Below are positions 41,509 through 49,522 of a stretch of DNA of 64,000 bases, piece by piece. Position 1 is the stretch's first letter, and each line of letters starts with the position of its first letter. The stretch covers positions 372,001-436,000 of the forward strand of contig NZ_FNIT01000001.1 in NCBI RefSeq assembly GCF_900104035.1. The letters are read 5' to 3'. The notes beneath the pieces were generated by a model. It was not told where the DNA came from. It saw nothing but the letters and a program-made list of their open reading frames with translations, and did not search any database. This DNA comes from Aureimonas jatrophae. Lineage in GTDB: Bacteria > Pseudomonadota > Alphaproteobacteria > Rhizobiales > Rhizobiaceae. The translations under genes were made by a program, and so were the position numbers.

Positions 41509-41569
41509 ATTCATTGGACATTCAGCGACGGGTTGCTAGCGTTCGGGGGACTGCTGGAATGGATCACCG

Positions 41570-41881
41570 ATGACGCGTCCCTCGACCCTTCGCCCGCTTG
41601 CGCTCGCCGCACTGGTTCTGTTGCCGGCGACTGCGGCCGAGGCGCTGCACGTCGCCCCGCGCGGGACGCGAACCGGCGATTCCGTTGCGGAGACGGGCCT
41701 TCGAGTGGCGCAAGGCGGCTGTTCGGCGGCCGCGCGCGAGGCCGCCCAGCAGTCGGGCGGTCAGGTCCTTTCGGTGCAGACCGCCAACCGCGGCGGCCGG
41801 ACGGTCTGCGTCGTGACCGTGCTGATTCCCGCGCAGGACGGCAACCGGCCGCGTCGCCAGACGATCACGATCGAGCAGTAA
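41570..41881 (+). CDS. Small periplasmic PepSY-like protein upstream of the FeuPQ-type system
   Basis: 103 residues. Signal peptide about 1-25 (LRPLALAALVLLPATAAEA), then a short domain SAAAREAAQQSGGQVLSVQTANRGGRTVCVVTVLIPAQDGNRPRRQTITI, which reads like a single PepSY module. It lies 35 bp before the response regulator. In Sinorhizobium a small periplasmic protein, FeuN, inhibits the FeuQ kinase; by size, location and context this could be a functional counterpart, but I see no direct sequence proof. Confidence 0.7.
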   Translation: MTRPSTLRPLALAALVLLPATAAEALHVAPRGTRTGDSVAETGLRVAQGGCSAAAREAAQQSGGQVLSVQTANRGGRTVCVVTVLIPAQDGNRPRRQTITIEQ

Positions 41882-41916
41882 GCGACACGCGACAGACCCG
41901 AGGCCGGACCCGTTTC

Positions 41917-42588
41917 ATGCGCATCCTGATCATCGAGGACGACCCGAACCTCAACCGCCAGTTGGCCGAGGCGCTGGAAGGCGCGGGCTACGTGGTGGAC
42001 CGCGCGAGCGACGGCGAGGAGGGGCATTTCCTCGGCGACACCGAGCCCTACGACGCCGTGGTGCTCGATGTCGGCCTGCCCAAGATGGACGGCATCAGCG
42101 TCCTGGAGCGCTGGCGCCGGGAGGGGCGCGCCATGCCGGTCCTCATGCTGACGGCCCGCGACCGCTGGAGCGACAAGGTGGCCGGCATCGACGCGGGCGC
42201 CGACGACTACGTGGCCAAGCCCTTCCACATGGAAGAGGTGCTGGCGCGCCTGCGCGCGCTGATCCGGCGCGCCGCCGGGCACGCCTCGTCGGAGATCCTG
42301 TGCGGCCCGTTGCGGCTCGACACGCGCACCTCTCGCGCGACGCTGAACGGCCAGGTGCTGAAGCTCACCTCGCACGAGTATCGCCTGCTGAGCTATCTCA
42401 TGCATCACCAGGGCGAGATCGTATCGCGGTCGGAACTGACCGAGCACATGTACGACCAGGATTTCGACCGCGACTCCAACACGATCGAGGTCTTCGTTGG
42501 CCGGCTGCGCCGCAAGATCGGGTTGGATCTGATCGAGACGGTGCGTGGGCTCGGCTACCGCATGAACGGGGACGCGGGCGGCTCGTGA
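41917..42588 (+). CDS. feuP: OmpR-family response regulator, FeuP-like
   Basis: 223 residues. Receiver domain with acidic pair EDD (8-9 region), phospho-acceptor D51 in VVLDVGLPKMDG and the KPF lysine; C-terminal winged helix (LTSHEYRLLSYLMHHQGEIVSRSELTEHMYDQDFDRDSNTIEVFVGRLRRKIG). The sequence is close to rhizobial FeuP and PhoP/QseB-like regulators. Overlaps the kinase gene (GTGA). Confidence 0.88.
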   Translation: MRILIIEDDPNLNRQLAEALEGAGYVVDRASDGEEGHFLGDTEPYDAVVLDVGLPKMDGISVLERWRREGRAMPVLMLTARDRWSDKVAGIDAGADDYVAKPFHMEEVLARLRALIRRAAGHASSEILCGPLRLDTRTSRATLNGQVLKLTSHEYRLLSYLMHHQGEIVSRSELTEHMYDQDFDRDSNTIEVFVGRLRRKIGLDLIETVRGLGYRMNGDAGGS

Positions 42589-43982
42589 TCGGCCCGACGC
42601 GCTTTCGCCCGACCGAGAGCCTGGCGGTTCGCGTCATCGGCCTGTCGAGCCTCTGGGCGATCGCCGCCTTTCTCGTGGTGGGCACGCTGATCTCCTCGCT
42701 CTACGAGCGGACGGCCCAGTCCGGCTTCCAGGCCGTGGTGCGTGCGCAGCTGTTCAACCTCATCAACGCCGTGACCGTGAACGAGGACGGCGGACTCGTG
42801 GGCGTGCCGGACCTTGGCGACCTCGAATACTCCCAGCCGCTGTCGGGCTGGTACTGGGAGGTGCTGCCGGCCAGCGCCAACACGGAGGGACGCCTGTCCT
42901 CGTTCTCGCTGGGACCGGGCCGGATCGAGGCGCCGAACGAGCGCGAGCGACCCTTCGACGGCCAGTATCGCCGCGATTACCGGACCACCGGCTTGAATGG
43001 CGAAACGCTCTATGTCGAGGAGGCGGAGGTCGTGCTGGACGGCGACAACCACGCCGCGCGCTTTCGCGTCATGGGAAACGCCAGCGTCGTGGACGGCGAC
43101 GTCGCTGCCTTCAACCGGCGTCTCGGCCTTTATCTCGGCGTCTTCGGCCTCGGCTCGATCGTCATCAACGCCTTGGCGATCCTGACCGGCCTTCATCCGC
43201 TGATCGGCGTTCGCCGGTCACTGGCCGAGGTGCGGGAAGGGCGCGCCGACCGGCTGCCGGGATCGTTTCCCGCCGAGATCCGGCCGCTGGCGACAGAGAT
43301 GAACCTCCTGATCGACTCCAACCGGCGCATCGTGGAGCGGGCCCGCACGCAGGTCGGAAACCTCGCCCATTCGCTGAAGACGCCGATCGCGGTGCTCCGG
43401 AACGAGGCGGATGCGATCGGCGGCGAACGCGGCCGCCTTGTCGCCGAGCAGACCGAGGCGATGCGCGTTCAGGTGCAGCACTATCTCGACCGGGCGCGCG
43501 TCGCCGCGCTGGGCGGTCTGGCGGTGGCCCGCACGCCCGCGCTGCCCGTGCTGGAGCGCTCCATGCGCGTCATCGCCCGGCTGTCGCCGGGCAGCCGCGT
43601 CGAGCTCGACGCAGACGGCGCGGGCCGGGCGGTGTTCGCCGGCGAGGCGCAGGATCTCGAGGAGATCGTCGGCAACCTTCTCGAGAACGCGGCGAAGTAC
43701 GGACGGAGCCGGATCCGCGCCGAACTGCGCCTCCCGGACGACGACCATCTCCTGATCGCCATCGAGGACGACGGGGCAGGGTTGTCGGAGCGGGAGCGTG
43801 CCGAGGCGTTGCGACGCGGCGCCCGGCTCGACGAACGGGTGGCGGGAAGCGGGCTCGGCCTGTCGATCGTGACTGATACCGTTCTGCAATACCGTGGCGA
43901 CTTTCGCCTCGCGAAGGCGGAAATCGGGGGATTGCGCGCCGAGGTCGTCTTGCCTCGCGCGCCCGACACGCCGATGTCCTGA
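42585..43982 (+). CDS. feuQ: Sensor histidine kinase, FeuQ-like
   Basis: 465 residues from GTG 42585, overlapping the regulator stop. TM1 ~17-40, periplasmic sensor ~41-180, TM2 ~182-204, HAMP-like linker, phospho-acceptor H262 in VGNLAHSLKTPIAVLRNE, then HATPase_c (NLLENAAKYG, DDGAGL, GSGLGLSIV). Rhizobial FeuPQ responds to low osmolarity and controls cyclic glucan export; signal here is inferred from family. Confidence 0.87.
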   Translation: MIGPTRFRPTESLAVRVIGLSSLWAIAAFLVVGTLISSLYERTAQSGFQAVVRAQLFNLINAVTVNEDGGLVGVPDLGDLEYSQPLSGWYWEVLPASANTEGRLSSFSLGPGRIEAPNERERPFDGQYRRDYRTTGLNGETLYVEEAEVVLDGDNHAARFRVMGNASVVDGDVAAFNRRLGLYLGVFGLGSIVINALAILTGLHPLIGVRRSLAEVREGRADRLPGSFPAEIRPLATEMNLLIDSNRRIVERARTQVGNLAHSLKTPIAVLRNEADAIGGERGRLVAEQTEAMRVQVQHYLDRARVAALGGLAVARTPALPVLERSMRVIARLSPGSRVELDADGAGRAVFAGEAQDLEEIVGNLLENAAKYGRSRIRAELRLPDDDHLLIAIEDDGAGLSERERAEALRRGARLDERVAGSGLGLSIVTDTVLQYRGDFRLAKAEIGGLRAEVVLPRAPDTPMS

Positions 43983-44036
43983 CGGTTGTTTCCTGGCGCC
44001 GCGACGAGGTTTCGGATGCCACAGCGGTCCGGTTCC

Positions 44037-44453
44037 ATGCGCCTAGCCCGTCGATCGATCCTGCTCATCGTTCCGCTGATCCTGGCGGGCTGCGCGAACG
44101 CGAACCTCACCGCGCTGCCCGGGCTGACGGGTGCCCAACCGGTCACGCTGCCGCCGGGCGCGGTGGCGCTGCGCGGCTCGATCGCCTCGACGCAACGCAT
44201 CAAGCTTTCGCCGTCCGCCGAGGAGCGGGCGATCCTTGCCGAATATCAGGCGCTCCAGTTCGGCCCGGTTGGGCAGCCGGTAAGCTGGGAAGCGGACGGC
44301 TTCCGCGGCCAGTTCGTGCCGACCCAGCTTTACCGCGTCGGCTCGCAGGACTGCCGTGGCTTCACGCATACGATCACGCGCGGTGACAACACCGTGCGCC
44401 AGGTCGGCACCGCCTGCCGGCAGGGCGAGGACCAGTGGACGCCGGTTGCCTGA
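44037..44453 (+). CDS. Outer-membrane lipoprotein, 17-kDa surface-antigen-like
   Basis: 138 residues. Lipoprotein signal with lipobox LAGC, acylated C19, then the C-terminal pattern VGQPVSWEADGFRGQFVPTQLYRVGSQDCRGFTHTITRGDNTVRQVGTACRQGEDQW, which matches the 17-kDa surface antigen/PF16998-type domain. ATG 44037 gives a standard lipoprotein signal; ATG 44016 is an alternative. Follows the FeuQ-like kinase by 54 bp. Confidence 0.82.
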   Translation: MRLARRSILLIVPLILAGCANANLTALPGLTGAQPVTLPPGAVALRGSIASTQRIKLSPSAEERAILAEYQALQFGPVGQPVSWEADGFRGQFVPTQLYRVGSQDCRGFTHTITRGDNTVRQVGTACRQGEDQWTPVA

Positions 44454-44541
44454 CGCGTGCGTGACCGGATCGCGCGCAGGCCCGCCTTGATGTCGCCGCC
44501 CCGAACGGGCAGACGGGCCTTCTGACCCGTCCGGATCGTTC

Positions 44542-45681
44542 ATGCTCTTCTGGCTTCTCGCCGCCCTTCTCACGCTTCTTGCGACTGCCGCGATCGTCCT
44601 GCCGCTTCTGCGTCGCCGGCGCGACGACACGGTGGACGACACGCGCGAGGCCTATGACCGCGAGGTGTTTCGCGCCCAGCTGCGTGAACTCGCGGTGGAC
44701 GTCGAGCGCGGCGCGATCTCGCCAACCGACGCCGCCGGCGCGCGGGCGGAGATCGGCCGGCGGCTCCTGCGCGCCGAGACCTCGGCGCCCCGAGCGTCCG
44801 TCGCATCGCGGCGCCCGGTTCTGGCCGCCTTGTTCGTGGCTCTGCTGCTGCCGCTCGGTGCCTTCGTCTTCTACGACCGCACCGGCGCGCCGGAGATCGG
44901 CGACCAGCCGCTGGCCGCGCGGGACCTCGAAGCCGAGCGGCCGAGCGTCGCCGCCATCGTCGGACTGATCGAACGGCGCCTGGCGGAGCGACCGGACGAC
45001 GGCGAGGGGTGGAGCGTCGTGGCGCCCGTCTACCTGCGCATGGGCGAGGGGGCGAAGGCCGCGAACGCCTATCGCAACGTGATCCGCCTTGCGGGCGAGA
45101 CGGCGCAGAGCCAAGCGGGGCTCGGCGAGGCGCTGGTGCAGGCCGCGGGCGGCGAGGTGACCGGCGACGCGCAGGCGAGCTTCCGCCGCGCGCTGGACCT
45201 GCAGCCCGGCTATCCGGCGGCGCGCTTCTACCTCGCGCTGGCGCTGTCGCAGACCGGACGGGCCGCCGAGGCCGCCGACGCCTGGAGCGCGCTTCTGGCG
45301 GACGCCCCGGCCGACGCGCGGTTCCGGCCCGTGGCGGAGGCAGCCTTGGCGGACGCGCGCGCGGCCTCGGCCGCGCCCGCTCGCGGCCCGACCGCCGCCG
45401 ATGTCGAGGCGGCGGCGTCCTTGTCGACCGAGGATCGCGGCGCGATGGTCGAGGGCATGGTCGCGCAGCTCGCCAGCCGCCTCGAGGCGACGCCGGACGA
45501 TCCGGCTGGATGGGCTCGCTTGATGCGCTCCTACATGGTTCTCGGGCAGCGCGAGCGCGCCGACGCGGCGCTGCGGCGCGCCCTCGACGTCTTTCCGCAA
45601 GGGTCGCCCGGGCGTATGACGGTGAGCGACGCCGCGACCGCGCTCGGCCTCGACGCATCCGCACCGGTAGCAACGCCATGA
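44542..45681 (+). CDS. ccmI: c-type cytochrome biogenesis protein CcmI (CycH)
   Basis: 379 residues. TM1 at the N-terminus (MLFWLLAALLTLLATAAIVLPLL), conserved cytoplasmic segment DTREAYDREVFRAQLRELAVDVERGAIS, TM2 ~91-111 and a periplasmic TPR domain (AYRNVIRLAGETAQSQAGLGEAL, then FRRALDLQPGYPAARFYLALALSQTG). It holds apocytochrome c for heme attachment. First gene of ccmI-E-F-H; stop overlaps ccmE (ATGA). Confidence 0.93.
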   Translation: MLFWLLAALLTLLATAAIVLPLLRRRRDDTVDDTREAYDREVFRAQLRELAVDVERGAISPTDAAGARAEIGRRLLRAETSAPRASVASRRPVLAALFVALLLPLGAFVFYDRTGAPEIGDQPLAARDLEAERPSVAAIVGLIERRLAERPDDGEGWSVVAPVYLRMGEGAKAANAYRNVIRLAGETAQSQAGLGEALVQAAGGEVTGDAQASFRRALDLQPGYPAARFYLALALSQTGRAAEAADAWSALLADAPADARFRPVAEAALADARAASAAPARGPTAADVEAAASLSTEDRGAMVEGMVAQLASRLEATPDDPAGWARLMRSYMVLGQRERADAALRRALDVFPQGSPGRMTVSDAATALGLDASAPVATP

Positions 45682-46163
45682 CCCGCAAGACCAAGCGCGC
45701 CCTTTCGCTGGCCGCCATCCTCGCCGTGATCGGAACGGCGGGAGGGCTCGTCCTGACCGCCTTGTCCGACAGTGTCGCCTACTTCGCCTCGCCCACCGAC
45801 GTGCTGTCGCATCCGCCGGGTTCGGGCCAGCGCCTGCGGCTCGGCGGGATCGTCGAGGCGGGATCGGTCGCGCGCGGCGAGGGCGCGCCCGTGCGCTTCC
45901 GCGTGACCGATACGGTGGGAAGCGTCGACGTGACCTATGCGGGCCTCCTGCCGGACCTCTTTCGCGAAGGACAGGGCGTCGTGGCGGAGGGAACCGTCGG
46001 GCCCGACCACGTCTTCCGCGCCGACACGGTTCTCGCCAAGCACGACGAGACCTACATGCCGAAGGAGGTCGTGGACGACATGAAGCGTCGCGGCCTGTGG
46101 AAGGAGGGCGCCGTCATGGCCGGCGCGGATGCCCCGGCGGCGCAAAGCGGAGCGGGCATGTGA
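45678..46163 (+). CDS. ccmE: Cytochrome c-type biogenesis heme chaperone CcmE
   Basis: 161 residues. N-terminal membrane anchor, OB-fold, and the heme-binding motif HDETYMP with covalent heme histidine H122 and Y126. Carries heme from CcmC to CcmF in the periplasm. ATGA overlap with ccmI, GTGA overlap with ccmF. Confidence 0.95.
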   Translation: MTRKTKRALSLAAILAVIGTAGGLVLTALSDSVAYFASPTDVLSHPPGSGQRLRLGGIVEAGSVARGEGAPVRFRVTDTVGSVDVTYAGLLPDLFREGQGVVAEGTVGPDHVFRADTVLAKHDETYMPKEVVDDMKRRGLWKEGAVMAGADAPAAQSGAGM

Positions 46164-48148
46164 GCGTCGAGCTCGGCCATTTCGCCCTGGTGCTCGCGCT
46201 GGCGCTCTCGCTCGTCCAGTCCGTGCTGCCGCCGCTCGGCGCGCGCCTGCGCGACGATCGGCTGATGGCGACGGGGCCGGCAAGCTCGGTCGCGGGCGTC
46301 CTGCTCCTTCTGCTGAGCTTCGCCGCGCTGACCCATGCCTATGTCGCGTCCGACTTTTCGGTCGTGAACGTCGTCGAGAACAGCCACTCGGCCAAGCCGC
46401 TTCTCTACAAGATCACCGGCGTCTGGGGGAACCACGAGGGCTCGATGCTCCTGTGGGTGCTGATCCTGTCGCTGTTCGGATCCTCCGTCGCCCTGTTCGG
46501 TCGCGACCTGCCACCGACGCTGAAGGCCAACGTGCTAGGCGTTCAGGCCTGGATCCAGACGGCGTTCCTTCTGTTCATCCTGCTGACGTCGAACCCGTTC
46601 CTGCGCTCGGTGCCGGCGCCGCCCGAGGGCAACGACCTCAATCCGGTGTTGCAGGATATCGGCCTCGCGATCCATCCGCCGCTGCTTTATCTCGGCTATG
46701 TCGGCTTCTCGATCTCCTTCTCGTTCGCGGTCGCCGCTCTCATCGATGGTCGCATCGACGCTGCCTGGGCCCGCTGGGTGCGGCCGTGGACGCTGCTCGC
46801 CTGGGCGTTCCTGACGGCCGGCATCGCGATGGGTTCCTACTGGGCCTATTACGAGCTCGGCTGGGGCGGCTGGTGGTTCTGGGATCCGGTCGAGAACGCC
46901 TCCTTCATGCCCTGGCTTTCGGGCACCGCTCTTCTGCACTCGGCGCTGGTCATGGAGAAGCGGTCGGCGCTGAAGATCTGGACCGTGCTTCTGGCGATCC
47001 TGACCTTCTCGCTGTCGCTGCTCGGAACCTTCCTCGTGCGCTCCGGCGTCCTGACGTCGGTCCATGCTTTCGCGGTGGACCCGGAGCGCGGCGTCTTCAT
47101 TCTCGGCATCCTGTGCCTGTTCATCGGCGGCTCGCTGTCGCTCTTCGCCTGGCGGGCGCAGGCTCTCGAGTCGGGATCGATCTTCGCGCCGATCTCGCGC
47201 GAAGGCGCGCTCGTCTTCAACAACCTGTTCCTGTCGACGGCCGCCGCCACGGTGCTCGTCGGCACGCTCTACCCACTGGCGCTCGAGGTGGTCACCGGCA
47301 CGAAGATCTCGGTCGGCGCACCGTTCTTCAACCTGACCTTCGGCCCGCTCATGGTGCCGCTCCTGCTGGCGGTGCCCTTCGGCCCCTTCCTAGCCTGGAA
47401 GCGAGGCGATCTCCTGGCCGCCGCTCAGCGCCTCTACGTGGCGATCGGCGCGGCGATCGTGGCGGTCGTGGTGGTCCTCGCCTTCACGCAGGGGCCGCGC
47501 ATCCTCGCGGCGCTGGGTTTCGGGCTCGCGGTCTGGGTGATCGTTGGCAGCCTCGTCGATCTGGCGAGCCGCGCGGGCCTCGGCCGCGTGCCGCTCGGCA
47601 CGGCCTGGGCTCGGTTCCGCGGCCTTCCGCGTTCGGCGTTCGGTACGGCGCTGGCCCATGCCGGCGTCGGCGCGACGCTTCTCGGCATCGTCGCGGTGAA
47701 CAGCTTCGAGACCGAGACCGTCACCACCATGGTGCCGGGCGCGAGCGTCGTGGCCGATGGCCAGACGGTGCGCTTCGACGGGATGACCGCGCGCGAGGGG
47801 CCGAACTACCGTGAGGATGTCGGGCGCTTCACGCTGATCCGTCCCGACGGCGCGCAGACGCCGATCGAGACCGCGCGGCGCTTCTATCCGGTGCGTCAGA
47901 TGCCGACCACGGAAGCGGGCATTCATACGCGGTTCTTCAGCCAGGTCTACATCGCGCTCGGCGACAGCGCCGCGAACGGCGGGGCGACGGTCGTGCGCAT
48001 CTGGACCAAGCCGATGATCACGCTGATCTGGCTGGGCGCCGTCTTGATGGCGCTGGGCGGCGTCGCCTCGCTCAGCGATCGGCGCCTGCGCGTCGGCGCC
48101 CCGGCGCGCTCGCGGCGCGCGGCGGCATCGCCGGTCCCGGCCGAGTAG
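46160..48148 (+). CDS. ccmF: Heme lyase CcmF
   Basis: 662 residues from GTG 46160 (GTGA overlap). Many membrane helices; WWD heme-handling motif WGGWWFWDPVENASFMPWL and flanking histidines (VWGNHEGSMLLW, AIHPPLLYLGYVG, TSVHAFA). Catalyses thioether attachment of heme to apocytochrome c with CcmH and CcmI. Confidence 0.95.
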   Translation: MSVELGHFALVLALALSLVQSVLPPLGARLRDDRLMATGPASSVAGVLLLLLSFAALTHAYVASDFSVVNVVENSHSAKPLLYKITGVWGNHEGSMLLWVLILSLFGSSVALFGRDLPPTLKANVLGVQAWIQTAFLLFILLTSNPFLRSVPAPPEGNDLNPVLQDIGLAIHPPLLYLGYVGFSISFSFAVAALIDGRIDAAWARWVRPWTLLAWAFLTAGIAMGSYWAYYELGWGGWWFWDPVENASFMPWLSGTALLHSALVMEKRSALKIWTVLLAILTFSLSLLGTFLVRSGVLTSVHAFAVDPERGVFILGILCLFIGGSLSLFAWRAQALESGSIFAPISREGALVFNNLFLSTAAATVLVGTLYPLALEVVTGTKISVGAPFFNLTFGPLMVPLLLAVPFGPFLAWKRGDLLAAAQRLYVAIGAAIVAVVVVLAFTQGPRILAALGFGLAVWVIVGSLVDLASRAGLGRVPLGTAWARFRGLPRSAFGTALAHAGVGATLLGIVAVNSFETETVTTMVPGASVVADGQTVRFDGMTAREGPNYREDVGRFTLIRPDGAQTPIETARRFYPVRQMPTTEAGIHTRFFSQVYIALGDSAANGGATVVRIWTKPMITLIWLGAVLMALGGVASLSDRRLRVGAPARSRRAAASPVPAE

Positions 48149-48156
48149 GACGACCG

Positions 48157-48618
48157 TTGCGTCGCGCGCTCGCCACTCTGGCTCTCGTTCTGTCGCTCGG
48201 TGGCGCCGCGCTCGCGGTCCAGCCCGACGAGGTGCTGCCCGACGCCGCGCTGGAAGCGCGGGCGCGCGGCATCTCGGCCGAGTTGCGCTGCATGGTCTGC
48301 CAGAACCAGTCGATCGACGACTCCGACGCGCCGCTCGCCAAGGACCTGCGCGTCCTTGTGCGCCAGCGGCTTCAGGCCGGCGACAGCGACGACGGCGTGC
48401 GCGACTATCTCGTGTCGCGCTACGGGCAGTTCGTGCTCCTGCGCCCGCGCCTGGAATGGCAGACCGTCGCCCTCTGGGGCACGCCAGCGGCGCTTCTTCT
48501 GTTCGGGCTCTGTCTCGTCTGGCTCGCGCGACGCGGATCCGGCGCTGCGTCCGAACCTCGTCCGCTGGACGCCGGCGAGGAGGCGGCCTTGAAGCGCCTT
48601 CTCGAGCGCGAGCGCTGA
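48157..48618 (+). CDS. ccmH: Cytochrome c-type biogenesis protein CcmH
   Basis: 153 residues, probable TTG start at 48157. Signal peptide ~1-20, redox motif LRCMVCQNQSIDDSDA (C45 and C48) that keeps the apocytochrome cysteines reduced, and a C-terminal transmembrane helix (LWGTPAALLLFGLCLVWLA). 8 bp after ccmF. Confidence 0.94.
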   Translation: MRRALATLALVLSLGGAALAVQPDEVLPDAALEARARGISAELRCMVCQNQSIDDSDAPLAKDLRVLVRQRLQAGDSDDGVRDYLVSRYGQFVLLRPRLEWQTVALWGTPAALLLFGLCLVWLARRGSGAASEPRPLDAGEEAALKRLLERER

Positions 48619-48819
48619 CGGGCGACCGAACCGCCTTCTTTTAGCACACATGATTGGCTTCTCGCGAGCGTTCGGGCGGACACCGCGCCGCTTTGCGGGC
48701 GCGGCGCGACGGCGCAGGGCCCGGCGATCGTCCGATCGATGGGAGCCTTTCGCTCGCCACGGGACTTCTGGTGTTCGACGGCTACGCACAGCCGGCTGAC
48801 GATCCGGTGCCGCTGCCCG

Positions 48820-49401
48820 ATGACGCCCAACAACGAAGCTTCTGTGACGACGGATGAGGGACCACAGGCCTGTCTCGTCGTGACCCGTATCGTCGCCCCG
48901 AACAAGGAGGACGACCTGCGCCGTTGGACCGACGGGGTCGGCGATGCAGCGCGCGCGGCCGACGGGTTCGCCGCGATGCTCCGCTTCCGGCAGACTGGCG
49001 GGCTGTCCCACAACGTCTTCCTGTTCCAGTCGGCCGCCGACCTCGACCGCTGGGAGGGGACCCGTCGTTACCATCAGCTCATGGAAGACGGCGACCGCTT
49101 CTCCACGGCCCGGCGTCAGCGGCTCGACCCCGGCAACGGAATCGCCCAGCTGCCGGCGGAGTCGGACAGTCCGAAATGGAAGCGCTTCATGATGACCTAT
49201 GTGGCGGTTCTGCCGATCGTGCTGGTGGTGAACGTCGCCCTGAATGCTCTGCCGCAGCCGCTTCCGGCGCTCGCGCAGGCCGTCGTGTCGTCGCTGATCC
49301 TGGTCGCCGCGATGACCTGGGCGGTGCTGCCGTTCGTGTCGCGCCGCCTGAAGCCCTGGGTCGTTCGCGACGAGCGGGGCCGGGCGCGGATCGAGCGCTG
49401 A
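48820..49401 (+). CDS. Antibiotic-biosynthesis-monooxygenase (ABM)-type protein with a C-terminal membrane domain
   Basis: 193 residues. Residues ~15-105 resemble a dimeric alpha/beta-barrel ABM fold (CLVVTRIVAPNKEDDLRRWTDGVGDAARAADGFAAMLRF and VFLFQSAADLDRWEGTRRYHQLMED). Two hydrophobic helices follow (FMMTYVAVLPIVLVVNVALNALP and AVVSSLILVAAMTWAVLPFV). Such membrane-linked ABM proteins are common, of unknown substrate. Start uncertain: ATG 48820 or GTG 48844. Confidence 0.75.
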   Translation: MTPNNEASVTTDEGPQACLVVTRIVAPNKEDDLRRWTDGVGDAARAADGFAAMLRFRQTGGLSHNVFLFQSAADLDRWEGTRRYHQLMEDGDRFSTARRQRLDPGNGIAQLPAESDSPKWKRFMMTYVAVLPIVLVVNVALNALPQPLPALAQAVVSSLILVAAMTWAVLPFVSRRLKPWVVRDERGRARIER

Positions 49402-49407
49402 CCGGCG

Positions 49408-49456
49408 CACCTTACCAAGGTTTCATGCCCCCGAAGGATTGCCGTAAGGTGGCAAT
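49408..49456. promoter_or_regulatory. Two overlapping inverted repeats upstream of degP
   Basis: CACCTTAC (49408-49415) can pair with GTAAGGTG (49444-49451); alternatively ATTGCC (49438-49443) pairs with GGCAAT (49451-49456) with GTAAGGT as loop. Lies 67-115 bp before the degP start, so it could be an operator or a 5'-UTR switch. Confidence 0.4.
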
Positions 49457-49522
49457 CCCTACGTTCCGGGTCACGGACACAGCGGCATACCGCCCGACCG
49501 AACCAATCGAACGAGGGTCATC

